Of a stretch of DNA of 64,000 nucleotides, positions 1 through 8,465 are shown in pieces. Source of the stretch: Caryophanales bacterium UBA1624. Its GTDB lineage: Bacteria; Bacillota_I; Bacilli_A; RFN20; CAG-826. The notes under the pieces were generated by a model. It saw only the letters and a program-made list of their open reading frames with translations. It ran no database searches and was not told where the DNA came from. Within the stretch, counting starts at the first letter, position 1. Each line of letters starts with the position of its first letter. The translations under genes were made by a program, and so were the position numbers. The stretch is taken from assembly GCA_002321395.1 (NCBI GenBank), contig DCMK01000077.1:13339-77338 (forward strand). The letters run 5' to 3'.

Positions 1-1728
1 TCCGCAAAAGGAGTGGTGGTCCGCGAAATCGATGCCTTAGGCGGTTTGATGGGGATCGCCGCCGATCACCATCCCCTTCAAGTAAAGATGCTTAACACGT
101 CCAAGGGGCCATCGGTTCAATGCCTGAGGACCCAACAGGACAAAAAGGGATATCCGAAATTCGTGCAGTCCATTTTAAAAAAGCAGCCGAATCTTAAGAT
201 CAAAGAAGGAGAGGTCGTAGACCTTCTCCATGATGAGAAACGTGTATACGGGGTGATTCTTTCTAGCGGTGAACAAATCCGTTCCCAAGCGGTGATTCTG
301 ACGACCGGGACGTATATGGATTCCCGCATCATCTCCGGAAAAGACGTCCATCCAGGCGGGCCGGATGATGAGAAGGCATCCCTTGGGCTATCGGATTCCC
401 TCCGCAGGATGGGGATCGCCCTAAAAAGGTTCAAAACGGGAACGCCTCCTCGCCTGGATAAAGATTCGATCGACTTCAGCGCGGGGGAGATTCAGCTTGG
501 AGGTTCTTTGCACTTTGGCTTTTCGTTCACGACGAAGGAGTTCGTCCCCGTCGAAAAGCAGCTTCCCTGCTATTTGATTTATACGACCCCGAAGACGTTG
601 GACATCATCCGATCCCATTTGCAGGACAGCGCTGTTTTGAATGGGGTCATCCAGGGAATAGGGCCCCGTTATTGCCCTTCCATCGAGTCGAAAGTCGTTC
701 GCTTCGCCGATAAGAGCCGGCACCAGCTGTTCCTTGAGCCCGAATTCGAAAACGGGAACTCGATTTATCTCCAGGGGTTCTCCACGGGGATGCCTCACCA
801 AATCCAAGAGGAAATGGTGCATTCCCTGCCCGGGCTTGGGAAGGCGAAGATCCTGAAATATGCCTACCAAATCGAATATGACGCGATCGCCACCCCCCAA
901 TTCGATCAAACCCTGCGGGTGAAAAGATACCAGGGATTGTACGTTGCGGGGCAGATTTGCGGGACTTCTGGGTATGAGGAGGCCGCTGGGCTTGGCTTGA
1001 TGGCCGGTATTAATGCTTCGCGCTCGATCCTTGGATTGCCTTCTTTTACGCTGAAGAGAAACGAATCCTACATCGGCGTCATGATCGACGATTTGGTGAC
1101 GAAGGGGACGGATGAGCCTTACCGCCTTCTCTCTTCCCGCGCGGAATACCGTTTATTGCTTCGCCACGACAACGCCGACGCTAGGCTAACGGGCTATGGC
1201 CATGAAATCGGTCTCATCGACGAAAAGCGCTATCGGGAATTTTTGGAGAAATACCAACGGATTCAGGAAGCTATTTCCGTCCTATCCTCGCATAACGTCA
1301 CGGACAAAGCCTCCCTTGCCGATTACATGAAGCAAATGGGGGATGAGCCTAGTTTGGAAGGCAAGAAAGGGATCGAGGTTTTGAAAAGGCCTCGCTACTC
1401 CTATCGACGGATTGCCACGATGATGGATTCGATGGCGGGGTATCGCGACATGGACGATGAGTCGGTTTTGGCTTTGGAAACGATCGTCCGTTATTCCGGT
1501 TACATCAAAAAGGAGGAATTGGAAGCTTCCTCCTTCGCGAAGGCCGAGGCGATGGTTTTGCCATCTGACTTTGATTATCTCAATTGCGATGGCCTGCGGC
1601 TTGAGGCAAGGCAAAAACTTCAGGCGGTCATGCCCTCAAACATTGGCCAAGCTTCGCGGATCCCGGGCGTCAATCCCGCCGATGTATCTATTTTGATTTT
1701 GACCCTCAAAAAGGAGAAAAAACTATGA
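1..1728 (+). CDS. mnmG: tRNA uridine-5-carboxymethylaminomethyl modification enzyme MnmG (5' end off window)
   Basis: FAD-dependent enzyme that, with MnmE, installs the (carboxymethyl)aminomethyl group on the wobble U34 of several tRNAs. The window opens inside the gene: the first codons read SAKGVVVREIDALGG, the segment that follows the FAD-binding Rossmann motif, so about 50 N-terminal residues are missing on the left. The visible 575 residues include GPRYCPSIESK, the NGNSIYLQGFSTGMP region and the C-terminal FAD-contacting GQICGTSGYEEAAGLG, and end in the helical domain that binds MnmE and tRNA. The stop overlaps rsmG by 4 nt (ATGA), the classic gidA-gidB pair. The GTG at 13 is internal, not a start. 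Confidence 0.97.
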   Translation, partial: SAKGVVVREIDALGGLMGIAADHHPLQVKMLNTSKGPSVQCLRTQQDKKGYPKFVQSILKKQPNLKIKEGEVVDLLHDEKRVYGVILSSGEQIRSQAVILTTGTYMDSRIISGKDVHPGGPDDEKASLGLSDSLRRMGIALKRFKTGTPPRLDKDSIDFSAGEIQLGGSLHFGFSFTTKEFVPVEKQLPCYLIYTTPKTLDIIRSHLQDSAVLNGVIQGIGPRYCPSIESKVVRFADKSRHQLFLEPEFENGNSIYLQGFSTGMPHQIQEEMVHSLPGLGKAKILKYAYQIEYDAIATPQFDQTLRVKRYQGLYVAGQICGTSGYEEAAGLGLMAGINASRSILGLPSFTLKRNESYIGVMIDDLVTKGTDEPYRLLSSRAEYRLLLRHDNADARLTGYGHEIGLIDEKRYREFLEKYQRIQEAISVLSSHNVTDKASLADYMKQMGDEPSLEGKKGIEVLKRPRYSYRRIATMMDSMAGYRDMDDESVLALETIVRYSGYIKKEELEASSFAKAEAMVLPSDFDYLNCDGLRLEARQKLQAVMPSNIGQASRIPGVNPADVSILILTLKKEKKL

Positions 1729-2423
1729 CATACGAAGAAATGCAGGAAGCTTTGGCGGGGAGCAAAGTATCCCTCGGGGAAAAGCAAATCGAAGCCTTCA
1801 AGCAATACGCATCCTTGCTGAAGGAATGGAATGAAAAGATGAACCTAACGGCGATCACCGAGGAACCGTTGGTGGTCGAAAAGCATTTTTACGATTCGCT
1901 TCTTATTGGGAAAAACTTTGATTTTACGGGGAAAAAGGTTGCGGATATCGGTTCTGGCGCGGGTTTTCCTGGCATGGCGATCGCTCTTGCCTTCCCCACT
2001 TGCAAGGTGACCCTTATCGATTCCACGAAGAAAAAATTCCTATTTTTGGAAGAAGTGAAGAAAAAGCTGGGGCTGAAAAACGTTTCCTTCTACGTTGGCC
2101 GCGTGGAGGAAATGGGGATGGAACGCAACTCCTTCGATGTCGTTACGGCCCGGGGCTTCGCGGCGATGAACATCTTCTTGGAGGTCGCTTCCCCCTTGGC
2201 GAAGAAAGGGGGCGTTTTGATTGCCATGAAATCCATCCGCGGAGAAGAGGAACTCGTCAAGTCGAAGTTCGCGATCCACAAGCTCGGCCTTGCAAAGACG
2301 AACACCCAAAAAGACGTTCTGCCCGATGGCGAAATCCGCCTCAATTATTTCTTTGAGAAAAAAGAGGCTACCCCTAGCGCATACCCCCGCCCTTGGGGTG
2401 AGATCATCAAGAAGCCCCTTTGA
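1725..2423 (+). CDS. rsmG: 16S rRNA (guanine-527-N7) methyltransferase RsmG
   Basis: SAM-dependent methyltransferase acting on G527 in the 530 loop of 16S rRNA. The 232-residue product has the family's usual length. The SAM-binding motif I reads VADIGSGAGFPG (about residues 67-78), followed by the acidic TLIDSTKKK strand and VVTARGFA. The start is set by the ATGA overlap with mnmG and an upstream AAAGGAG-like ribosome-binding site inside mnmG. The stop lies within the candidate parS element described separately. Confidence 0.96.
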   Translation: MTYEEMQEALAGSKVSLGEKQIEAFKQYASLLKEWNEKMNLTAITEEPLVVEKHFYDSLLIGKNFDFTGKKVADIGSGAGFPGMAIALAFPTCKVTLIDSTKKKFLFLEEVKKKLGLKNVSFYVGRVEEMGMERNSFDVVTARGFAAMNIFLEVASPLAKKGGVLIAMKSIRGEEELVKSKFAIHKLGLAKTNTQKDVLPDGEIRLNYFFEKKEATPSAYPRPWGEIIKKPL

Positions 2424-2432
2424 CGTGAAACA
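2417..2432. promoter_or_regulatory. candidate parS centromere site
   Basis: CCTTTGACGTGAAACA matches 13 of 16 positions of the Bacillus-type parS palindrome TGTTTCACGTGAAACA. The right half-site is complete and there are three changes in the left half. It spans the rsmG stop codon and abuts the -35 box of the parA promoter, the usual genomic setting for parS next to parAB. Binding by the neighbouring ParB is inferred. Confidence 0.5.
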
Positions 2433-2461
2433 TTGAAAAAAGTTCCACCGAAACGTATTAT
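2433..2461 (+). promoter_or_regulatory. parA promoter, leaderless type
   Basis: TTGAAA (2433-2438), a 17-nt spacer and TATTAT (2456-2461), followed by only 6 nt before the parA ATG at 2468. No Shine-Dalgarno sequence fits, so the transcript probably begins at or next to the start codon. Confidence 0.7.
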
Positions 2462-2467
2462 TTTCCT

Positions 2468-3241
2468 ATGCCAAAAGTGATCGCCATCGCCAACCAAAAA
2501 GGCGGAGTCGGGAAAACGACGACCGCCATCAACCTCTCATCCGCCCTCTCGGCCTTGGGAAGGAGTGTTTTGCTGGTGGACCTCGATCCCCAGGGGAACT
2601 CTGGGCGTGGTGTCGGCGTGGATATCACCACGGCGAAAAAAACCATATACGAAGCCCTGACCGGAAAGGTTCCTTTGAAAGATTGCGTCCAAATCACTTC
2701 CTTCGATGGGCTGGCCGTGATTCCTGGCAATCTTCGTTTGGCGGGTTTGGAGGCTACTTTGTACTCCAACGCGATCGCCGAGCCCTTTTTGCTGCTGAAA
2801 AAAGCCCTTGCCGAAATCCGGAACGATTTCGATTACATTATCTTCGATTGCCCTCCGTCCCTAGGCTTGCTCTCCATTAACGCGATGGCCGCGGCGGATT
2901 CGGTATTGGTGCCGGTTCAGTGCGAATATTTCGCCATGGAGGGCGTCGCCTCCATTTTGAGTTCGATTTCGAATGTCCAAAACGGGCTTAACCCCGGTTT
3001 GAAAATCGAGGGGTTCTTGCTGACTATGTACGACTCGAAGACGGTTTTGGGAACCGAAATCGCTTCCGAAGTCCGGCGTTTGTTCCGCGAATCCACCTTC
3101 CTCACCGCAATCCCAAGGAATCAGTCCATCCAAGAGTCGCAGGCTCGGCAAACCCCCGTCACCCATTTCAGGCCTACCTCCTCCGGATCGAACGCCTATT
3201 TTGCTTTAGCCCGCGAGGTTATCGACCATGAACGCCGATAA
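2468..3241 (+). CDS. parA: chromosome-partitioning ATPase ParA (Soj)
   Basis: Deviant Walker-A ATPase that binds DNA non-specifically and, with ParB-parS, drives origin segregation; Soj also modulates DnaA in Bacillus. The 257 residues include [11 protein letters not shown] (residues 9-19; deviant P-loop with signature lysine), VDLDPQGN (switch I) and FDCPPSLG (switch II/Walker B). There is no N-terminal HTH, as expected for the chromosomal short form. The start follows a strong promoter by 6 nt. The last 14 nt overlap parB, so the two are probably translationally coupled. Confidence 0.96.
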   Translation: MPKVIAIANQKGGVGKTTTAINLSSALSALGRSVLLVDLDPQGNSGRGVGVDITTAKKTIYEALTGKVPLKDCVQITSFDGLAVIPGNLRLAGLEATLYSNAIAEPFLLLKKALAEIRNDFDYIIFDCPPSLGLLSINAMAAADSVLVPVQCEYFAMEGVASILSSISNVQNGLNPGLKIEGFLLTMYDSKTVLGTEIASEVRRLFRESTFLTAIPRNQSIQESQARQTPVTHFRPTSSGSNAYFALAREVIDHERR

Positions 3242-4064
3242 GAGAAAAACCTCCTTGGCCCCGAGCCTTAAGGATCTCATCGAGAAATTCTCCCAAAACG
3301 ACGTGATTGCCGAAATGGAGAAAGAATACCAATCGGCTCCCGCCCGTTTGGTGAACCTTTCTTCTTTGGATGACAATTCGTTCATCGGTTCCGTTAAGCT
3401 TGCCCCGGAAATCGTCGATTATTTCGCGTCCACGATCAAAGAAAAGGGCGTTTTCAATCCTTTGGTCGTTCGTCCGGCAAAGGACCGATTCGAGGTCGTT
3501 TTGGGGCGGAAAAGGTTTTTGGGGGCCCGGAAGGCGGGCATTGTATCCCTTCCCTGCGTGATCAAGGAAATGGAAGACGAGGAAGAGTTACTCATCCTTC
3601 TCGCGGACAACCGAGACCAAAGGGAAAGCAACATCCTAGAAATGGCGCTTATTTGCCAAGCCCTCCAAAAAAGGTTCCATTACACGCAACAAACTTTGGC
3701 TTCGCTTTCCCATCAATCCCGTTGCCAAATCACCAACACCCTCCGCCTTCTCCGCCTAACCCCGGCTTTGCAGGAAGAAGTGAGTTTGGGGAAGCTCAGC
3801 TACGGCCACGCCCGGGCAATCGCCTCCTTGAAAGGGGAAGAGCTGATCCGAGCCGCGGAAATCATCCATCAGGAAAACCTATCGGTCCGTGAAACCGAGG
3901 CTTGGGTGAAGGAACGGAAACGCGGAGGAAAGCTCCAAACCAATTCAGAACTCGCTAAAAAAGTGGGGGCTTCAAAACTGAAAATCAAGGGGAACGCCGT
4001 CCGCTTGGAATTCTCTTCCGAAGCCAAAAGAGACAAATTCATCAAAGCTTTGCAGGGAAAATAA
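3228..4064 (+). CDS. parB: chromosome-partitioning protein ParB (Spo0J)
   Basis: CTP-dependent parS-binding clamp protein that loads onto the origin region and recruits ParA and SMC. The 278-residue product has the ParB/Srx nuclease-like domain with the box-II motif in the form [14 protein letters not shown] (canonical GERRxRA appears as [12 protein letters not shown]), then an HTH segment [23 protein letters not shown] that reads parS, and a basic C-terminal dimerisation region. The arginine motif is GRKR rather than GERR, a modest divergence at the CTP-binding site. The stop is followed by a bidirectional terminator. Confidence 0.93.
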   Translation: MNADKRKTSLAPSLKDLIEKFSQNDVIAEMEKEYQSAPARLVNLSSLDDNSFIGSVKLAPEIVDYFASTIKEKGVFNPLVVRPAKDRFEVVLGRKRFLGARKAGIVSLPCVIKEMEDEEELLILLADNRDQRESNILEMALICQALQKRFHYTQQTLASLSHQSRCQITNTLRLLRLTPALQEEVSLGKLSYGHARAIASLKGEELIRAAEIIHQENLSVRETEAWVKERKRGGKLQTNSELAKKVGASKLKIKGNAVRLEFSSEAKRDKFIKALQGK

Positions 4065-4065
4065 A

Positions 4066-4095
4066 AACCGACCGATGGAAATCGGCCGGTTTTTT
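4066..4095. terminator. bidirectional terminator between parB and the ferredoxin gene
   Basis: The stem ACCGACCGAT / ATCGGCCGGT has one mismatch and a GGAA loop. It is followed by six T on the + strand and preceded by an A-run that gives a T-run on the minus strand, so it can serve both convergent genes. Confidence 0.8.
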
Positions 4096-4103
4096 GCTTT
4101 CGC

Positions 4104-4286
4104 TCAGTCTTCGCTGATCGCTTGGACGGGGCAATTGGCGATGGCGTCTTCGATTTCCGCCTCATCGCCTTCGGCGACAGCGGTGGCTTTCCCATCGTCC
4201 CCGAATTCAAAGATCGAGGGGTGGGATCCGACGCAGAGCCCGCAGCCGATGCAGATGTCCTGATCAACCTTTGCTTTTTTAGCCAT
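4104..4286 (-). CDS. small [4Fe-4S] ferredoxin
   Basis: Soluble single-cluster electron carrier of 60 residues. Ligands are C12, C15 and C18 in CIGCGLC plus the distal Cys in NCPVQAI near the C-terminus; the second cluster's ligands are absent, as in Bacillus Fer-type proteins. The rest is acidic (GDEAEIED), typical of ferredoxins. Start ATG 4286 is preceded by GGAGG with an 11-nt spacer and by a consensus promoter. The redox partner cannot be identified from the neighbourhood; candidates in this window that need electrons include MiaB. Confidence 0.93.
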   Translation of the reverse strand: MAKKAKVDQDICIGCGLCVGSHPSIFEFGDDGKATAVAEGDEAEIEDAIANCPVQAISED

Positions 4287-4315
4287 TTGATTTTTTCCTC
4301 CAAAAATCGTTTGTG

Positions 4316-4344
4316 ATTATAGAAGATGAAATGGGGAAAAGCAA
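4316..4344 (-). promoter_or_regulatory. ferredoxin promoter
   Basis: On the minus strand TTGCTT (4344-4339), 17-nt spacer, TATAAT (4321-4316). It leaves a normal 5' leader of about 22 nt carrying GGAGG, in contrast with the many leaderless promoters here. Confidence 0.75.
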
Positions 4345-4407
4345 ACGGGCTCTTCTTTGGGTTTCTTCTCGTTTTCAAAACGGCGCTATTCTTTTAGAAT
4401 AGAGGGC

Positions 4408-4698
4408 ATGGAAACCCGGATGGAGAAATATCGCAAATTTCGTGATGAGATTCGCCATATGGCGGACGAATGTTTTCCCCAAGCCGAAGAAAATCCGCAG
4501 CTGAAAGAGCTGGGAACGAAGGCCCCAGGGGCTTTCGTCCAGCAAGCCATCGCCTCTAAAATGTCGGATAAAACCAGCCCTTATCGGCTTTATGCGAAGA
4601 GAATTAGGAGAAGGAACCTCATCCTTTTTGGGTTTTTCGTTGTCGCTTTGGTGGGCTTCATCGTTTGGTTCCTTTTGCTGCAAGGGAGGAAAATCTGA
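4408..4698 (+). CDS. hypothetical tail-anchored membrane protein
   Basis: Unrecognised 96-residue protein: a charged soluble N-terminal region of about 70 residues, a basic stretch RIRRRN, then one strongly hydrophobic C-terminal segment (about residues 72-92), as in a tail-anchored protein with the soluble part in the cytoplasm. ATG 4408 was chosen over the upstream in-frame ATG at 4357 because a TAGAAT -10 box (4395-4400) ends 7 nt before it. It overlaps cmk by one base (TGATG), so it heads the cmk-der operon. No function is assigned. Confidence 0.7.
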   Translation: METRMEKYRKFRDEIRHMADECFPQAEENPQLKELGTKAPGAFVQQAIASKMSDKTSPYRLYAKRIRRRNLILFGFFVVALVGFIVWFLLLQGRKI

Positions 4699-5372
4699 TG
4701 CCATCGTTTGTTTCAATCGCAATCGACGGTCCGGCCGCCGCCGGGAAAAGCACCGTCGCGAAAATCGTCGCCAAGAAACTTGGCTACGTCTATATCGATA
4801 CGGGCGCGATGTACCGCGCTTTTACCTATGCGGTTCTCAAGGCCGGGCTCGATCCGAAAAACGAGGAACAGTCGTGCTCAATGGTCGGCAAAGTGGCCAT
4901 TGAATTGACCGAAGACGGGAAGGTCTTTTGCAATGGGGAAGACGTGTCTGCCCCCATCCGCGAGAACTTGGTTTCCTCTAACGTCTCCTTTATCGCCTCC
5001 TATAAGCCGATCCGTCTGGAACTCATCCACCTTCAACGGGAACTCGCCTCAAAGCAAAACGTCGTGATGGACGGGCGGGATATCGGCAGCTACGTTTTGC
5101 CCAATGCCCAGGTGAAGATTTTCCAAATCGCTTCTGTGGAGACCCGCGCCCTGAGAAGGTACGAAGAGAACAGACAAAAAGGGATCCCGACCACTTTAGA
5201 GGAAGTGGAGGAGAACGTCCGGAAGAGAGATTACATCGATTCCCACCGCGACTTCGACCCCTTGATGAAGGACGAAGGCGCGATCGAACTCGACACTTCG
5301 AACCTCAACATCGAACAATCCGCGAATGCGGTTCTGGATATCGTCAGAAAGAAATTGGGGGTGAAAGCATGA
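4698..5372 (+). CDS. cmk: cytidylate kinase
   Basis: Phosphorylates CMP/dCMP to the diphosphates with ATP. 224 residues, typical of the long bacterial form. The P-loop is DGPAAAGKST (about residues 10-19), with the NMP-binding TGAMYRAFTY and the MDGRDIGSYVLPNA segment that contacts the nucleobase. ATG 4698 has GGGAGGA 7 nt upstream; an in-frame start 33 nt earlier lies inside the previous gene and is not used. It overlaps der by 4 nt (ATGA), the common cmk-der arrangement. Confidence 0.96.
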   Translation: MPSFVSIAIDGPAAAGKSTVAKIVAKKLGYVYIDTGAMYRAFTYAVLKAGLDPKNEEQSCSMVGKVAIELTEDGKVFCNGEDVSAPIRENLVSSNVSFIASYKPIRLELIHLQRELASKQNVVMDGRDIGSYVLPNAQVKIFQIASVETRALRRYEENRQKGIPTTLEEVEENVRKRDYIDSHRDFDPLMKDEGAIELDTSNLNIEQSANAVLDIVRKKLGVKA

Positions 5373-6673
5373 GCCTGCCTCTTATTGCGCTAGTCGGCGC
5401 CCCAAACGTTGGAAAATCAACTTTGTTCAATCGAATGGTCGGAAGTCGCCTTTCCATCGTGGAAGACACTCCAGGGGTGACCCGCGACCGCCTTTATGGG
5501 ACCGCGGTTTGGCTCACTCGCAGATTCCGCGTGGTCGATACGGGTGGAGTCGAAATCGCGAACCACCCTTTCCAAGTCCAAATCCGCGCCCAGGCCGAAA
5601 TCGCGATCGAAGAGGCCGACGTCATCGTTTTCGTCGTGGATGGAAAGCTCGGAATCACGGGGGATGACCGCGTCGTTTCGAAAATGCTTTACCGTTCTGG
5701 AAAGCCAGTGATCTTGGCCGTCAATAAAGTCGACAACGCGGACCGCGTCGCCGATGCCCAAGAGTTTTACTCCCTTGGATTGGGCGACCCCATCCCCGTT
5801 TCCGGATCCCATGGGATCGGGGTGGGGGACTTGCTTGACCGCATCGTCAGCCTGATTCCGGATAAGCAAGACGTCGATTATGGGGAGGCCATCACCTTCA
5901 GCCTCATCGGCAGGCCGAATGTCGGCAAATCGTCCATCACGAATGCCCTCTTGGGCCAAGATCGAGTTATCGTCAGCGATATCGCCGGCACGACCCGCGA
6001 TTCAATCGACACTCCCTTCCAAGCAGAAGGGAAGAATTACGTGGCGATCGATACGGCTGGTCTCAATAAAAGAGGAAAAATCTTCGAATCCATCGATAAA
6101 TATGCCGCGATTCGCTCCTTGGCGGCAATCGACCGTTCCCAGGTCGCGGTCGTCGTTTTGGACGCCTCCACCGGGATTTTGGATCAAGACCGACATGTTT
6201 CCGGCTACGCCTTGGAGGCCCGGAAAGGGATCGTGGTCGTCGTCAATAAATGGGATCTTGCCCCGAAGGGGTTGGAACAAGGGGAATTCGAAGCGGAAAT
6301 CAAATCGCGGTTCAAATTCCTGGACTTCGCCGAAATCATTTTCGTCTCCGCGAAAACGGGCAAGGGCATCGATAAGATCCTGCCGGCCATCGAAAGGGCC
6401 TACGAAGGATGCAATCGACGCATTCCCACCTCGATCCTGAATCAGATCATCCAAGACGCGCAGATGATGAACCCCACCCCGGAGTTCAACCACGGACGTT
6501 TGAAGATCCTCTTCTCAAACCAAGTTGGGATCAATCCGCCGACGTTCGTCATGTTCTGCAACAACCCCGCTTTCGCCCATTTCTCCTATACTCGGTATTT
6601 GGAGAATCGCCTCCGGGAATCCTTTGATTTCACTGGAACGCCGATCTCCATCGTCTATCGCATGAGGAAATGA
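5369..6673 (+). CDS. der: ribosome-assembly GTPase Der (EngA)
   Basis: Double-domain GTPase required for 50S subunit maturation. 434 residues: first G domain with GAPNVGKST near residue 9, DTPGVTRD and NKVD; second G domain with GRPNVGKSS near residue 180, DIAGTTRDS, DTAGL and NKWD; then a C-terminal KH-like domain containing HGRLKILF. The start overlaps cmk. No convincing terminator follows; the 178 nt after the stop lead into the hup promoter. Confidence 0.97.
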   Translation: MSLPLIALVGAPNVGKSTLFNRMVGSRLSIVEDTPGVTRDRLYGTAVWLTRRFRVVDTGGVEIANHPFQVQIRAQAEIAIEEADVIVFVVDGKLGITGDDRVVSKMLYRSGKPVILAVNKVDNADRVADAQEFYSLGLGDPIPVSGSHGIGVGDLLDRIVSLIPDKQDVDYGEAITFSLIGRPNVGKSSITNALLGQDRVIVSDIAGTTRDSIDTPFQAEGKNYVAIDTAGLNKRGKIFESIDKYAAIRSLAAIDRSQVAVVVLDASTGILDQDRHVSGYALEARKGIVVVVNKWDLAPKGLEQGEFEAEIKSRFKFLDFAEIIFVSAKTGKGIDKILPAIERAYEGCNRRIPTSILNQIIQDAQMMNPTPEFNHGRLKILFSNQVGINPPTFVMFCNNPAFAHFSYTRYLENRLRESFDFTGTPISIVYRMRK

Positions 6674-6786
6674 GCCTTCGGTTGCGAATCCAATTTTCCC
6701 CATCGGTTTTTGTCATTGTCTAAAAACGAGCAAAAAGCTTCGGCCTGAATTTTAGGATTTTCCGCCAATAGGCCTTTAAAAAGTTT

Positions 6787-6815
6787 TTGCCAAACTTCTG
6801 TCTAGGTGCTAATTT
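6787..6815 (+). promoter_or_regulatory. hup promoter (extended -10)
   Basis: TTGCCA (6787-6792), 17-nt spacer and an extended -10 TGcTAATTT (6807-6815). The resulting leader of about 30 nt carries AGGAGG (6837-6842) 9 nt before the start. The stretch 6674-6786 shows no other recognisable element. Confidence 0.5.
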
Positions 6816-6851
6816 ATTCTAGAAGATTAAGCGAATAGGAGGTATTGCCCC

Positions 6852-7124
6852 ATGAACAAAGCTGATCTCATCGAAGCCGTTGCCGCCAAAGCCGAAGTCT
6901 CCCGCCGCGATGCGGAGGCCGTCGTCGAGTCCGCCCTCGCCATCATTGAGGAATCCCTTATCGCGGGCGAAATCGTCAAGCTCTCCGGATTCGGAAACTT
7001 CGAGAAGAAGGTTCGCGCCGCTCGCGTTGGAACCAACCCTGCTGACCGCAGCAAGATTGAAATCCCCGAACGCAAGACCGTCGTCTTCAAACCTTCAAAA
7101 ACCCTCAAAGAAAAACTCCAGTAA
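6852..7124 (+). CDS. hup: DNA-binding protein HU
   Basis: Histone-like nucleoid protein that bends DNA as a dimer. Exactly 90 residues, the family length, beginning MNKADLIEAVAAKAEVSRRD and containing GFGNFEKKVRAAR and the minor-groove beta-arm with GTNPADRSKIEIPERKT. The arm has NPADRSKI where most HUs have NPQTGxxI, a small variation at the intercalating tip; the arm proline is retained. Own promoter, strong ribosome-binding site and strong terminator indicate a highly expressed monocistron. Confidence 0.97.
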   Translation: MNKADLIEAVAAKAEVSRRDAEAVVESALAIIEESLIAGEIVKLSGFGNFEKKVRAARVGTNPADRSKIEIPERKTVVFKPSKTLKEKLQ

Positions 7125-7141
7125 GGAAGCTTGAGGTTCCA

Positions 7142-7167
7142 AGGGCGCCCGATGGGCGTCCTTTTTT
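7142..7167 (+). terminator. hup terminator
   Basis: Stem AGGGCGCCC / GGGCGTCCT with one G-T pair and a GAT loop, followed by six T. The T-run lies immediately before the -10 of the next gene, so the two elements share sequence. Confidence 0.9.
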
Positions 7168-7171
7168 GTGC

Positions 7172-7177
7172 TATCAT
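7172..7177 (+). promoter_or_regulatory. extended -10 of the CCA-enzyme-like gene, leaderless type
   Basis: TGcTATCAT with the hexamer at 7172-7177. Seven nt (ccaagag) separate it from ATG 7185 and there is no Shine-Dalgarno sequence at a usable distance. Confidence 0.6.
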
Positions 7178-7184
7178 CCAAGAG

Positions 7185-7787
7185 ATGGCAATTCCTTACT
7201 TTCTTGAGTTCGCCGAGCTTTACCGCCAAAACGGATTCCCTTTGTACGCGGTCGGAGGGACATGTCGGGATTTTTTGCTTGGCAAAGAGCCCAATGATTT
7301 CGACTTCGTCACCTCGGCTACCCCGGATCAAGAAAAGGCGTTTTTGCCTCAAGCGGATTATTCCTTCGCGCGATTCGGCTCCATAAAACTGAAGAGAGAC
7401 GGTCAAGAAATCGATATCACCACCTTCCGGAAAGAAGGGGGATACAAGGATTTCCGCCACCCGAGCTTCATTCGGTTCGTCCTTTCTCCCAAGATCGATT
7501 CCGAGAGGAGGGATTTCACTATCAACGCTTTGTATCTGGATCCAGATGGAAAGGTGCTGGACTTCCATGGTGGGATGGCCGATCTCAAAAACAAAATCAT
7601 CCGTTTTATCGGCGATCCGGAGACCAGGATTCAAGAAGACCCTTTGCGCATCCTCCGGGCCGAGCGCTTTGCTGCCCGGCTTGGCTTTTCCTTTTCCCCC
7701 GAAACGGGGGAAGCCATCGAACGTCTGCGGCCGCTTCTGGATAAGCTCAACCCGGAAAAGGTGAAGGAAGAAATGAAAAAGAGGTAA
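7185..7787 (+). CDS. half-length class II CCA tRNA nucleotidyltransferase / poly(A) polymerase-like protein
   Basis: Nucleotidyltransferase of the CCA-adding enzyme/poly(A) polymerase family, which transfers nucleotides to RNA 3' ends. The catalytic head is complete: GGTCRD (GGxxRD) near residue 22, metal-binding NDFDF, the RRDFTINALY motif and the EDPLRILRAERFAARLG motif that selects ATP/CTP. However, the product is only 200 residues (usual 390-450), so the neck is partial and the body and tail domains that hold tRNA are missing. No remnant of them follows; dnaD begins 13 nt later. ATG 7185 is set by the -10 box. Whether it still adds CCA, only A, or is inactive cannot be told from sequence. 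Confidence 0.82.
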   Translation: MAIPYFLEFAELYRQNGFPLYAVGGTCRDFLLGKEPNDFDFVTSATPDQEKAFLPQADYSFARFGSIKLKRDGQEIDITTFRKEGGYKDFRHPSFIRFVLSPKIDSERRDFTINALYLDPDGKVLDFHGGMADLKNKIIRFIGDPETRIQEDPLRILRAERFAARLGFSFSPETGEAIERLRPLLDKLNPEKVKEEMKKR

Positions 7788-7790
7788 AAT
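7785..7790 (+). promoter_or_regulatory. -10 box of dnaD, leaderless type
   Basis: TAAAAT (7785-7790) overlaps the stop codon of the preceding gene and lies 9 nt before ATG 7800. No Shine-Dalgarno sequence is present. Confidence 0.5.
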
Positions 7791-7799
7791 GTGATTGTT

Positions 7800-8465
7800 A
7801 TGGTATCCTCGAATTTAACGATGGATGCGGTGGACTTCCGCTATCTCCTCTTAGAAAACTACAAGCGCCTTGGCATCAGCGAAAAGCAAGTCATCGTCCT
7901 TTTGATGGTCGACCATTTGCTTCGCAGCGGCAATTCCTTCGTCACGGGCGATCTTCTCGCTTTGAAGATGAACTACAAAGTCGAAGAATGCGACTCCTCT
8001 TTGGCTGAGCTTTTGAAAGATGGGTTCCTTTCTTACGAAACCAAAGAAGGCAAAATGCGCACCTCTTTGGAGCCGCTGAAAAAGAAGCTCTATGCCCAAT
8101 TCCAAAACGATCTTTCCCGGCAAAAAGCCAGTCTTTCCTCTCCGGTTCGAACCGAGATGCTTTCCCGGCTTTACTCCTATTTTGAGAGGCGCCTAAACCG
8201 AACCCTCTCTCCTTTGGAGACCGATACGATCGACGGATGGTTGGACGACGCTTATTCCGAAGGGCAGATTAAGGATGCTTTGGAGAACGCGATCGCCGCT
8301 GGCAAGAAAACCATGAAATCCGTTGACCGTGAGCTCCGCACCGCAAGGAAGCGGGGCGATATCGAAAAAGAAGGTTATTCCGGGGTTTCGGATTACTGGG
8401 ACAAAGACATCGAAAAGACCATTGAGCTGGCCAAGCAGAAATGGAAGGAAGATGAGGGCAAATAA
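7800..8465 (+). CDS. dnaD: DnaD domain protein (primosome component)
   Basis: Replication-restart and initiation primosome protein that helps load the helicase in low-GC Gram-positives. 221 residues: an N-terminal winged-helix region (about 1-110) with SEKQVIVLLMVDHLL, and a C-terminal DnaB_2/DnaD domain containing FERRLNRTLSPLETDTIDGW and SVDRELRTARKRGD, which parallels the YIDRIL-W motif. ATG 7800 was preferred over GTG 7791 because of its spacing from the -10. The 3' end overlaps nth by 14 nt; dnaD-nth is a conserved Bacillus pair. Confidence 0.88.
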   Translation: MVSSNLTMDAVDFRYLLLENYKRLGISEKQVIVLLMVDHLLRSGNSFVTGDLLALKMNYKVEECDSSLAELLKDGFLSYETKEGKMRTSLEPLKKKLYAQFQNDLSRQKASLSSPVRTEMLSRLYSYFERRLNRTLSPLETDTIDGWLDDAYSEGQIKDALENAIAAGKKTMKSVDRELRTARKRGDIEKEGYSGVSDYWDKDIEKTIELAKQKWKEDEGK

